From: Candidatus Avedoeria danica
Lineage (GTDB): Bacteria > Chloroflexota > Anaerolineae > Epilineales > Epilineaceae
Length of the DNA: 64,000 nucleotides
Reading direction: 5' to 3'
Assembly (NCBI GenBank): GCA_016703025.1
Contig: JADJCV010000005.1
Coordinates: 248,001 to 312,000, forward strand
How positions within the stretch are numbered: position 1 is the stretch's first letter; each line of letters opens with the position of its first letter. Below are positions 56,716-64,000 of this stretch, piece after piece. The position numbers were made by a program, and so were the translations under genes. The notes under the pieces were generated by a model, which made no database searches, was not told the DNA's origin, and saw only the letters and a list, made by a program, of their open reading frames with translations.

Positions 56716-58803
56716 CTAGCCGAAGCCCCGATCGCGCTTGCCCGAGGTCATGGCCGACGGAACGAGCAGCCGGTTAAGGCGGTCCAGATGGGTCTCGATC
56801 CCCTTCACGGCGGATTCGAGCTCGCGAATCCTGGCCCGACGTTCGACCCCGCCGGGTGCGTCTTCGGCGACTTCGGCCTCGGCGTCGCCGAGCGAGAAGC
56901 GAAGCGTGTCTCGCCGCTGTCGCAGCAGGCTCTGCCTCTGGCGAAACACCTCGTTGCGAAACGCCTTGAGCGCCAACCCTTCGTCGCCCCCCGGACCGCT
57001 CAGGTTGCGTCGCCGCAGCGTGTCGGCGTAGCGCGCATGGCCCTCGGGAAGCGCATCGAGCCGGTGCTCCGCCGGCGCGTCTGGCGGCGGTGTGCCGTGG
57101 GCGGCATAGCGGATGGCCTCGAAGAGGTCTCGCTGGAGCGGGTCGGCGAAGTCGCCTCCGCCGAGGGGCACCTCGTCGGCCGCGCGCAGCGCTTCGTTCA
57201 GAGCGGCCAAGCGGCTCGGGGCGGCCAAGAGGAACCCGAGGATGCGGGTGGCGTTGTCGTCAGGCGGGGCGGCGGGCGGCCGAGACGCTTCGGGCATGTT
57301 GCCGAGGCCCACGTGATCGTGCATCGGGTCATCGCGGATCGCATGGATCCCGTTTCCGTCAGGATCCGCTGGAGTCGACGGAGCGGCAACGGAGGACGCC
57401 GCGTCGGCCCGCGGCGTCGCCGGACCATCGCTGCGGCGCGGCGCGGGCCGCGCGGTGCGCATCCGGGCCACCTGGGTCATCCGCGCCGCCAGCGCCCGCT
57501 CGTCCACGCGCAGCTTGTCGGCCAGGCGAGCCATCCAGGCGCTGCGGACGATCGGATCCGGGATGTCGGCGATGACCGGGATGAGGCGCTCGGCGGCGGT
57601 CTGCTTGGCGCTCGGGTCGTTCAGGTCCAAGTCCGCGGTCAGCGCATCCAGCAGGTAGCCCAGGACAGGCGCGGCGCCGGCGATCAGGCTTCGCCAGCCT
57701 TCGGGGTCGTCGCGGATCACGTCGTCCGGATCTTTGCCCGCCGGCAGCACGGCGACGCGCAGGTCGACCTCCAGCGTGCTGGCGAAGCGGACCGCGCCGC
57801 GCGCCGTCGGCACCGGCACGACGTCGCCGGCGGCGGCCTCGCGGATGACGTCGAGGCCGCGCACGGTGGCGGCCTGACCGGCGGCGTCGGCGTCCAGCGC
57901 CAGGACGATCCGCTTGGCGAAGCGCTTCAGGAGCGCCACGTGGTGCTCCGTCAGCGCGGTGCCGAGGCTGGCGACGACGTTCGTGAAGCCGGCGGCATGG
58001 GCGCGGATCACGTCCGTGTAGCCCTCGACGACGACGGCCTCCTCGGTGTCGCGGATGGTCTGGCGGGCACGGTCGAGGGCGAAGAGCGTGCGGCCCTTGT
58101 CGAAGATCGGCGTCTGCGGGCTGTTCAGGTACTTCGGCTGGCTGTCCGCATCCAGCGCCCGCGCGCCGAAGCCGACGGGCTCGCCGCGGACGTTGTGAAT
58201 CGGGATGACGACGCGGTTGCGGAAGTAGTCGTAGTGGCCGCCGCCGTCGCGCTCGCGCAGCAGGCCGGCGGCGAGCAGATCGTCGTCATGGAAACCTATC
58301 GCCCGGAGGTGGTTGCCGGTGGCATCCCAGCTGTCGGGCGCGAAGCCCAGTCGGAAGGACTTGGCGATATCCGTGCCGAAGCCGCGACCGCTCAGGTAGA
58401 CGCGGGCCGCCTCGGCCTCGGGCGCGCGCAGGAGGAGTCCGTGCCAGTGCTCGGCCGCCGCCAGGACGGCATCGCGCAGCCGTTTCGAACGCTCCACCTG
58501 GGCCTTGGCTTCCGGCGTCGCCGGCGAGAGGTCGACGCCGACGCGGCGGGCGAGGAATTCGAGCGCGTCGCGAAACGGCAGGTTCTCGGTGCGCATGATG
58601 AAGTCGAACGCATCGCCGCCCGTGCCGCAGGCGCCGAAACAGCGCCACGAACCGCTCTCCGGGAACACGACGAAGCTGGGCGTCCGCTCCTGATGGAATG
58701 GACAGCACGCCTTGAACGTCCGCCCCGCCTTCTTGAGCGGCACGCGCTCGCCGATGAGCTCGACGATGTCGATGCGAGCGCGGACTTCGTCGACGGGGTT
58801 CAT
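56716..58803 (-). CDS. dnaG: DNA primase
   Basis: A 695-residue DnaG. The N-terminal zinc ribbon is CCPFHQERTPSF ... WRCFGACGTGGD (about 33-64), followed by the RNA-polymerase core and TOPRIM domain with VVVEGYTDVIRAHAAG and LALDADAAGQAA (about 255-345), then a helical DnaB-binding C-terminus. A Pro/Ala/Asp-rich stretch at about 445-520 is longer than usual. It makes primers at replication forks. No ribosome site is seen; TATACT is 7 nt before the ATG. Confidence 0.96.
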   Translation of the reverse strand: MNPVDEVRARIDIVELIGERVPLKKAGRTFKACCPFHQERTPSFVVFPESGSWRCFGACGTGGDAFDFIMRTENLPFRDALEFLARRVGVDLSPATPEAKAQVERSKRLRDAVLAAAEHWHGLLLRAPEAEAARVYLSGRGFGTDIAKSFRLGFAPDSWDATGNHLRAIGFHDDDLLAAGLLRERDGGGHYDYFRNRVVIPIHNVRGEPVGFGARALDADSQPKYLNSPQTPIFDKGRTLFALDRARQTIRDTEEAVVVEGYTDVIRAHAAGFTNVVASLGTALTEHHVALLKRFAKRIVLALDADAAGQAATVRGLDVIREAAAGDVVPVPTARGAVRFASTLEVDLRVAVLPAGKDPDDVIRDDPEGWRSLIAGAAPVLGYLLDALTADLDLNDPSAKQTAAERLIPVIADIPDPIVRSAWMARLADKLRVDERALAARMTQVARMRTARPAPRRSDGPATPRADAASSVAAPSTPADPDGNGIHAIRDDPMHDHVGLGNMPEASRPPAAPPDDNATRILGFLLAAPSRLAALNEALRAADEVPLGGGDFADPLQRDLFEAIRYAAHGTPPPDAPAEHRLDALPEGHARYADTLRRRNLSGPGGDEGLALKAFRNEVFRQRQSLLRQRRDTLRFSLGDAEAEVAEDAPGGVERRARIRELESAVKGIETHLDRLNRLLVPSAMTSGKRDRGFG

Positions 58804-58810
58804 GGGGGGG

Positions 58811-58816
58811 AGTATA
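58811..58816 (-). promoter_or_regulatory. -10 box of a probable leaderless dnaG promoter
   Basis: TATACT on the minus strand ends 7 nt before the dnaG ATG; the gap is only G residues on the plus strand. Confidence 0.5.
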
Positions 58817-58873
58817 GCGGGGGGAGGGCAGCAGCCGACGGCCTAAGGCCCTCTCTCCCCGACCGAGTTCCGT

Positions 58874-58879
58874 TATACT
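58874..58879 (+). promoter_or_regulatory. -10 box of a probable leaderless promoter
   Basis: TATACT ends 8 nt before the ATG at 58888. With the dnaG box it forms a divergent pair; GGCCTAAGGCC (58840-58850) lies midway. Confidence 0.5.
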
Positions 58880-58887
58880 CCGCCCCC

Positions 58888-59406
58888 ATGAGCACGCCCC
58901 CCAAAGACCCCCTCCGCCCCTTCGACGACGACGCCGCCCTCACCCTCGCCCGCCTCATCCGCGACCACCGCCAAGCCGCCCTCGCCACCCTCAGCGACGG
59001 CCGCCCGAGCGTCTCGATGGTCGCGTGCGTGCCGGAGAGCGGCTTCGACGGCTTCCTGCTCCACCTGTCCGACCTGGCCGCCCACAAGCGCCACCTGCGT
59101 GCCGACCCGCGCTGCAGCCTGCTCGTATTCGAGCCGGACGACCCTCGGGTCGAGGTCCTCATGCGCAAGCGCGTCTCGCTCGACTGCACGGCGGCGGTGA
59201 TCGACAAGGCGTCGCCGGCGTATGAGTCGGCCAAGGCGACGTATCTCGCGTCCCTGCCCAAGCACCAGATGATGTTCCAGCTGGGCGATTTCGATCTCGT
59301 CCGGCTCGCCCCGACGGGCGGGCTCTTGAACGCCGGCTTCGGGCAGGCGTATCGACTGACGCCGGATGAGCTGGCGATGGCCGCGTTGGCTGCGGCGGAG
59401 ATGTGA
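58888..59406 (+). CDS. HugZ-like / pyridoxamine-phosphate-oxidase-fold protein
   Basis: A 172-residue split-barrel protein: ARLIRDHRQAALATLSDGRP is the standard first strand-helix unit, followed by LLHLSDLAAHKRHLRADPRC and LLVFEPDD. This resembles the HugZ/heme-utilisation branch of the PNPOx fold and general stress FMN-binding proteins; GGLLNAGFGQAYRLTPDEL near the end is typical of HugZ-like proteins, which bind heme. Cofactor not certain. The frame upstream of 58888 is antisense to dnaG and is not coding. Confidence 0.85.
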   Translation: MSTPPKDPLRPFDDDAALTLARLIRDHRQAALATLSDGRPSVSMVACVPESGFDGFLLHLSDLAAHKRHLRADPRCSLLVFEPDDPRVEVLMRKRVSLDCTAAVIDKASPAYESAKATYLASLPKHQMMFQLGDFDLVRLAPTGGLLNAGFGQAYRLTPDELAMAALAAAEM

Positions 59407-60983
59407 GCGTGTCGCGGCGGGACGTCGGAGTCCTCGCGGTCGTCGGTGTGATCGCGTCCGCCGTGTTCGCATTCGCCCGCGCTTCGACCGCCGCCCCGTC
59501 CCACGCCCGCGCCCTCGACACCCCGCCGCCCACGCTGCCGCCGCTCCACCTGCCGATCGCGCTCGACGGCCCGCTGCCCCGCGTCTCGGTGCCCACCGGC
59601 CTGCCGCCGACTGCCACGACCGCGCGCACGCCGATCACGCCGATTCCCGCGCCATCCGCCACGCCGACGCTCGCGTCGTCGCCGACAAGCGATGGTCTGC
59701 CGCCCACTCCCACCAACGCGCCGACGTCGCCCGCCGCTCCCGCTCGCCCTTGGCCCGACACGGCCGACGGCATCCACGTCTTCAACGACCAGCTCGTCGG
59801 CCTCGGCAACCTGAGCGACGCGCAGATCCGCTTCGCGGCATCGCATTACGTCGGCACGCAGAAGATGACGCGGCCGGATGCGGACCGGCTGCGGACCCTC
59901 GCGCCGAACTTCCTGATCCTCCACTACCGCCTCGGCACCGGCCTCGGCTACCGCATCGCCGAGGGCGACTGCGCACCGACGGGCGGCTTCATCCAGATCG
60001 TCGACGGCGACCGCTGGGTGCAGGAGTGGCCGGGGGACGACGAGGTCCGCACACCGTGGTTCTTCCCGTACGCGAATGCCGACCGCGTCTACTTCTGCGC
60101 GTTCGGCTGGTACCTGATGGACGTCGCGAACGACGACTACCGCCGGTGGTGGACGGACGAGGTGCTGCGCCAGTTGGAGGCGAACGACGACGACGCACTG
60201 TTCGCCGACTCGGTCTCGGTCCCGAACTACTTCGGTCCGGCCCTGTGGCGCCCCAACCTGCCCGCTATCGACGGGGCGTTCGAGGCGGATTGGACGCGAA
60301 AGATCGACGACTGGCTGGCCTACGTCAAGGGCCGCTTCGGCGACCGCTACCTCCTGCTGCCCAACGTCGGCAACTGGGTGACGACGCGCGACCGGACGAC
60401 GTACGCCGCCGCAGACGGCGTGATGATCGAGGGCTTCGCGTCCTGGGCGCCTGGGCGGCGGTACGCCCTCGGCGACTGGCGATTGCAGATGGACCGCGTG
60501 CTCGGGCTGACGACGCAGGGCAAGGTGATCATCGCCCAAGCCTATCCCAAGGGCGACGGGAGCCCGAACGACGTCGACGACCGGATGTTCACGCTCGCGA
60601 CGTACCTGCTCGTCAAGGGCCGCCGGAGCTACCTCAACCTCGAGACGAGCAGCTACGTGGATTGGTGGCCGGAGTACGAGATCGATCTCGGCCGGTACGT
60701 CGACGCGCCGCCGGCGCGTGTGGACGCACTGCTCGAGCGGACCGACGGCCTGTCGCCCGGCCTGTACGTCCGGCGCTACGAACGCGGCATGGTCATCGTG
60801 AACCCGAGCGACCAGCCCGTGCCGTTCGATCTCGGGCGAACGATGTGGTCGGCACGGCCCGAGGGCGGGGGCGAGGTGGCGGCGGATGGGGGGACGGAGG
60901 GGTGGCGGGTCGTATATTCGCCTGTACAGCGGATCGATTTCGCGCCGGGCGGGGCGGAGGTGTTGTTGTACGAGCCGCAGTGA
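59403..60983 (+). CDS. Exported putative glycoside hydrolase (TIM-barrel, GHL15-like)
   Basis: A 526-residue exported protein: signal helix (about 8-26), a Thr/Pro linker with TPT repeats (about 40-115), then an alpha/beta barrel. The segments FLILHYRLGTGLGYRI, RVYFCAFGWYLMDVANDDYR, DALFADSVSVPNYFGP and GVMIEGFASWAPGRRYALGD suit putative glycosidases of the GHL type; Asp in FADSV and Glu in MIEGF are candidate catalytic residues. GTG 59403 overlaps the preceding stop (GTGA), with GTG 59409 as an alternative. The sugar substrate is unknown. Confidence 0.75.
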   Translation: MSVSRRDVGVLAVVGVIASAVFAFARASTAAPSHARALDTPPPTLPPLHLPIALDGPLPRVSVPTGLPPTATTARTPITPIPAPSATPTLASSPTSDGLPPTPTNAPTSPAAPARPWPDTADGIHVFNDQLVGLGNLSDAQIRFAASHYVGTQKMTRPDADRLRTLAPNFLILHYRLGTGLGYRIAEGDCAPTGGFIQIVDGDRWVQEWPGDDEVRTPWFFPYANADRVYFCAFGWYLMDVANDDYRRWWTDEVLRQLEANDDDALFADSVSVPNYFGPALWRPNLPAIDGAFEADWTRKIDDWLAYVKGRFGDRYLLLPNVGNWVTTRDRTTYAAADGVMIEGFASWAPGRRYALGDWRLQMDRVLGLTTQGKVIIAQAYPKGDGSPNDVDDRMFTLATYLLVKGRRSYLNLETSSYVDWWPEYEIDLGRYVDAPPARVDALLERTDGLSPGLYVRRYERGMVIVNPSDQPVPFDLGRTMWSARPEGGGEVAADGGTEGWRVVYSPVQRIDFAPGGAEVLLYEPQ

Positions 60984-61029
60984 AGGCCCCGCTGCACCCA
61001 TTCACCCCCAATCAGCACAATCCCGTTGT

Positions 61030-61053
61030 GTAGGGGCACGGCATGCCGTGCCC
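61030..61053. repeat. GTAGGGGC repeat with 20-bp perfect palindrome
   Basis: GTAGGGGC (61030-61037) leads into a perfect 20-bp palindrome (61034-61053) centred on GCATGC, between the convergent glycosidase and DUF4349 genes. It is the same design as 28840-28863. Confidence 0.65.
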
Positions 61054-61102
61054 ACCTGTTGGATGCGCGACGATCGTCGGAGGTCGTGATGCCCATGCCT
61101 GG

Positions 61103-62563
61103 TCAGGAACGACGTCCTCCGACAATCCCCCGCAGGCCCCACCACCCCGCCACCACGATCAACCCAATCGGCAACCCGACGACGACGAGCCAGATCGCCA
61201 CCGCCGCCAGCCCCTTCAGCAGCCCGCCGAGCGTCGCGAACGCGTCCTTCGCGATCGGCGCCGGGCTCCACGCCGTGCCGGGCGTCGGCGTCGCGGTGGG
61301 GGCTGGCGTCGGGGTGATCGTCGGCGTGCGGGTCGGGGGGACGGGGCCCATGAGGGTGACGGTGAGGGTGGAGTAGGCGGCGCGGCCCGCGAGGTGGGTG
61401 GAGCGGCCCTTCAGCTGGGCCAGTTGGCCCTCGATCTCCGTCAGGCGCGCGTTCACGTTCAGCGCTTCCTCGACGGTCTTCGCCTGCGCCAGGAACTCCC
61501 GCACGCGCGCCTGCGTGGCCTCGAGGTTCGCGATCCGGCTCTGGATGTCCGTGAACTCCGTCGTCACGTCGACGCCGCTCGTCTGCTCGTGCACCACCGT
61601 TCCGATCGCGCGAAGCCTTCCGAGCGCCGCCTCGAAGCTGTCGACCGGCACGGCGAACTTCACGGTGGCGCCGGGTCGCCCGCTGTCGACGCCCTGGTCG
61701 GACAGCGTCTCGAGGATGTAGCCGCCGGACTGGACGGCGATCGTGTCGATGCGACTGAGTGCGGCGATCGTGTCTTCGACCTCGATGGCGAGGACGGCGT
61801 CCTTGATGATCTTGCGGTTGGGGTCGGAAACGGGGGCGACGAGCGGAGCGTCGGCGGCGGCATCATTGCCGCCGTCCGTGCGAGGGAGCGGTGGTTCCGG
61901 GGTGGTCCGGAGCACCTGATCCAGAGCTGCCGCGGTGCTGCTCAAGTCGTAGGGAAGTCCTGGCGTCGCATACGCCTGCGCCACTGGTGCTCCCGCCAAT
62001 GCGGCGTCTGAACGTTCGGACCTCGCCGACCCGGTGCCTCGTGAGCCGCTGGCCGTCATTATCTTCCACAGCGTCGGCGACTCGCCGTAGCGAAACTCGT
62101 CGGCGATGGTACGGCTCGTCAGCGCGGAGATGTTGCCCCCGTCACGGACCTTCGCGAACCACACCTGGGTCGCGACAAACGCGCTGCCGACACTCGGGCT
62201 GAAGAGGAAGAACAGCGTGACGGCGGCCGCCAACAACGCGAGCGCGGGCCAGCTTTGGGCGCGTTCAACGAGTGTGTTCCATCGCCGGCCGTTGTTGCGC
62301 CGCGCGGCGTTGCGGACGGCAAACCGCTGCCGCTCCGTCAAGCCGCCGACCGGCGCGGCCGCCTCGTGGAAGAACGCGACCGCCAGGTTGTCGGCGATCG
62401 CCCGGACGGCGTCCACCTCGGCGGTCAGGGCCGCGTCGCGCGCCAGATCGGCGGCGAGAGCGGCGCGGTCGGCTTCGGGCAGCTCGCCCAGCGCGAAGGC
62501 GGTGATCCGGGGGTCGTCGAACGGTGACGTGGGCGGGGGGCCGGGCGTTCGTCGGGTCGTCAT
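61103..62563 (-). CDS. Anti-sigma-like membrane protein with DUF4349 domain
   Basis: A 486-residue protein. The N-terminus (PRITAFALGELPEADRAALA) is the zinc-less anti-sigma type helical domain, followed by a membrane helix (about 113-133). The outer part has DUF4349 (about 255-420): KDAVLAIEVEDTIAALSRID, GGYILETLSDQG, VPVDSFEAALGRLRAIGTVV, a coiled coil, then a TPT linker and a last membrane helix (about 455-478). It begins 2 nt after the ECF sigma factor gene and is probably its regulator. Confidence 0.85.
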   Translation of the reverse strand: MTTRRTPGPPPTSPFDDPRITAFALGELPEADRAALAADLARDAALTAEVDAVRAIADNLAVAFFHEAAAPVGGLTERQRFAVRNAARRNNGRRWNTLVERAQSWPALALLAAAVTLFFLFSPSVGSAFVATQVWFAKVRDGGNISALTSRTIADEFRYGESPTLWKIMTASGSRGTGSARSERSDAALAGAPVAQAYATPGLPYDLSSTAAALDQVLRTTPEPPLPRTDGGNDAAADAPLVAPVSDPNRKIIKDAVLAIEVEDTIAALSRIDTIAVQSGGYILETLSDQGVDSGRPGATVKFAVPVDSFEAALGRLRAIGTVVHEQTSGVDVTTEFTDIQSRIANLEATQARVREFLAQAKTVEEALNVNARLTEIEGQLAQLKGRSTHLAGRAAYSTLTVTLMGPVPPTRTPTITPTPAPTATPTPGTAWSPAPIAKDAFATLGGLLKGLAAVAIWLVVVGLPIGLIVVAGWWGLRGIVGGRRS

Positions 62564-62565
62564 CG

Positions 62566-63264
62566 TCAACCTCCGTTCGCCGCGCCGGCCGCCGTCGCAG
62601 GCCGGCCGGTCGATGACGTCGCCGCGCCGCCGTCCTCGCCCTCGCCGGCCGCGACCTCCCGCAGGCGCTTGAGGGCCATGTGCAGCAGGTAGCCGACGTT
62701 GGCCACCGACAACCCGGTGACCTGGGCGATCTCGGCGTAGCTCAGCTCGTGCTGGAACTTCAGGCGGACGACCTCCTGCTGGCGGTCGGATAGCGTGGCC
62801 AGCAGCGCCAAGAGCCGACCGCGGGTGTCGAGGTTCAGCGCGGCGGCCTCGGGGCCGGGGTCGGCGCTGGGACGTGTGCGTGTGGCGGCATCGGTGAGGG
62901 GTGTCATGCGGCGGTCCTTTCGGTAGAGGTCGAACGCCCGGTTGCGGCAGACGGTGAAGAGCCAGAGGTCCACGCGCTCGCCGACGGCGTCGCGGTCGGC
63001 CTTGCACAGGCGGAGGAAGGCGTCCTGGACGACGTCGCGCGCCGTGTCGAGGTCGGGCGTGAGGCGGGCGGTGTAGCGGATGAGGGCGTCGGCGTGTTCG
63101 TCCATGACGGACGTGATCCATTCGGCGTCGGTGGGGGTGGATGAGGGGCTCGCGTCGGGCGTAAGAGACTCATGGGTCCCATGGGTCGCATGGGTCCCAT
63201 GTGCTCCGGTTGTCGTCGCGGCTGCGCCCGAGTCGTCGGAGAGCGGCTTGGCGTCAGTGCTCAT
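62566..63264 (-). CDS. ECF-type RNA polymerase sigma factor
   Basis: A 232-residue sigma70-family factor. Region 2 is ALIRYTARLTPDLDTARDVV and QDAFLRLCKA; region 4 is LLATLSDRQQEVVRLKFQHE, LSYAEIAQVTGLSVANVGYL. The N-terminus has a His/Thr/Gly repeat (HGTHATHGTH) of unknown role. It overlaps the upstream VWA gene by ATGA and is followed by its likely anti-sigma factor, an arrangement seen for extracytoplasmic stress regulators. Confidence 0.92.
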   Translation of the reverse strand: MSTDAKPLSDDSGAAATTTGAHGTHATHGTHESLTPDASPSSTPTDAEWITSVMDEHADALIRYTARLTPDLDTARDVVQDAFLRLCKADRDAVGERVDLWLFTVCRNRAFDLYRKDRRMTPLTDAATRTRPSADPGPEAAALNLDTRGRLLALLATLSDRQQEVVRLKFQHELSYAEIAQVTGLSVANVGYLLHMALKRLREVAAGEGEDGGAATSSTGRPATAAGAANGG

Positions 63265-64000
63265 CGGTCGCCTCCTGAAAGCGTCTGTGCGCGTTGGACA
63301 AGGTCGATGAACTCATGCCGCCACCCACCATCGTCGCGGCCGAGGCCGCCCTCCGCCAGGTCGAGGACCATCCGCCAATCCGCGTCGCCGCCGTAGGGCG
63401 AGCGGCGCAACAGCATACCGAAGGCCGCGACGGATGCGGCGAACCGCCAGTCGTCGTCGGCGCCCCGCGCGCCCTCGCCGCGGTCGACGAACGGGACGTC
63501 GCGCTCGGTGCTCGCGTTGCCGTCCGGCGCCTTCCAGCGGAGCTTCACGACGAGGAGCTCGCCGGACACGCCCCGGGCGGGCGGCGCACCGCGCGTCGTG
63601 TCGTCGTCCGAACCTCCCTGGTAGCGCAGCGGCACGCCGTCGGCACCGGGCAGCTCCTGATCGATCGGCACGACCTCGTACAGCGCCGTCACTGTATGCC
63701 CCGCCCCGATCTCGCCGCCGTCCTTCGTATCGTCCGCGAAGTCCTCGGCCGCCATCGCCCGGTTCTCGTAGCCGATCAGGCGGTAGCCGGCCACCTGCGC
63801 CGGGTTGAACTCCACCTGGATCTTCACGTCCTTGGCGATCGTGACGAGCGTCGCGTCGAGCTCGTCGACGAGCGCCTTCTGGGCCTCGCGCTCGCCGTCG
63901 ATGTAGGCGTAATGGCCGTTGCCCTTGTCGGCCAGCTGCTCGAGCTTGCCGTCCTGGAGGTTGCCCATCCCAAAGCCGAGGACGGTCAGGAACACACCGG
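63261..64000 (-). CDS. YfbK-like von Willebrand A protein (5' part outside window)
   Basis: The visible 246 residues are the end of a VWA protein: VFLTVLGFGMGNLQDGKLEQ and LADKGNGHYAYIDGEREAQK are the last part of the VWA domain, and VKIQVEFNPAQVAGYRLIGY, ENRAMAAEDFADDTKDGGEI, GHTVTALYEVVP belong to the C-terminal DUF3520 of YfbK proteins. The frame is open to the window end; the GTG at 63995 is internal. It overlaps the sigma gene (ATGA), so the operon order is yfbK-like, ECF sigma, anti-sigma/DUF4349. Confidence 0.88.
   Translation of the reverse strand, partial: GVFLTVLGFGMGNLQDGKLEQLADKGNGHYAYIDGEREAQKALVDELDATLVTIAKDVKIQVEFNPAQVAGYRLIGYENRAMAAEDFADDTKDGGEIGAGHTVTALYEVVPIDQELPGADGVPLRYQGGSDDDTTRGAPPARGVSGELLVVKLRWKAPDGNASTERDVPFVDRGEGARGADDDWRFAASVAAFGMLLRRSPYGGDADWRMVLDLAEGGLGRDDGGWRHEFIDLVQRAQTLSGGDR

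Noticed and set aside
55864..58887. A very long open frame antisense to dnaG running into the HugZ-like gene
   Set aside because: It mirrors dnaG codon bias and has no recognisable domain until the HugZ-like start at 58888; high-GC shadow frame.
1..64000. CRISPR arrays, tRNA or rRNA genes, transposases, integrases or prophage genes
   Set aside because: None could be recognised; the repeats found are short palindromes or in-gene tandem units.

Overview
The window comes from a high-GC, standard-code bacterium, most likely a member of the Chloroflexota (Anaerolineae/Ardenticatenia side). This is inferred from long secreted proteins with Thr/Pro 'TPT' linkers followed by a 'YLP' tail, a fused FeS-NrfD membrane anchor, a TorD/cytochrome c/molybdoenzyme set, and ATPase gene order I-a-c-b-delta-alpha-gamma-beta-epsilon. 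No rRNA, tRNA, CRISPR array, transposase or phage gene was seen.

Layout. 1-13 kb: end of a secreted protein, an ankyrin protein, a Tam-like methyltransferase, then a minus-strand TorD chaperone / diheme cytochrome c / molybdopterin oxidoreductase group. Small genes follow: a two-gene cassette, DinB, an orphan hicB beside a gutted hicA, thpR, membrane proteins, a YdeI-like protein and an ArsR-DUF2087 regulator. 13-24 kb: a 1,346-residue beta-propeller protein; a minus-strand SDR / von Willebrand A / FeS-NrfD operon with ATGA overlaps, the last gene frameshifted; then a Fur-family regulator with a metal ABC transporter. 24-31.5 kb: the complete F1Fo ATP synthase operon. 31.5-42 kb: a HEAT-like protein, then herA-mre11-xseA-xseB behind an exact SOS (LexA) box, an inactive-looking GDPD/FG-GAP fusion, and pyrK-pyrD.

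42-55 kb is a copper island. A minus-strand operon (SafE/cupredoxin, double HMA protein, cupredoxin lipoprotein, csoR, copA) is divergent from a small lipoprotein and is followed by a multicopper oxidase and a CopB-type ATPase. Three CCCCCC(A/T)GGGG inverted repeats lie just downstream of sigma70-type promoters, as expected of CsoR control. The two lipoproteins and the oxidase share five copies of an unfamiliar motif, M-A/K-D-x-x-C-H-x-M-x4-M-G-x-C, which I propose as a new copper-binding module.

55-56.6 kb holds two adjacent genes, a thioredoxin-like lipoprotein and an ArsM-like methyltransferase. Each has an in-frame TGA exactly where its family has a conserved cysteine, and each TGA is followed at SECIS-like distance by a perfect 7-bp hairpin. 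They are candidate selenoproteins. 56.7-64 kb: dnaG, a HugZ-like protein, a putative glycosidase, and a YfbK-like VWA / ECF sigma / anti-sigma-DUF4349 operon.

Three further features run across the window: a palindromic GTAGGGGC repeat family that often carries stop codons, several genes whose -10 box (mostly TATACT) lies 7-8 nt before the ATG (leaderless candidates), and three genes (hicA, copB-type ATPase, APC permease) with clean internal deletions.
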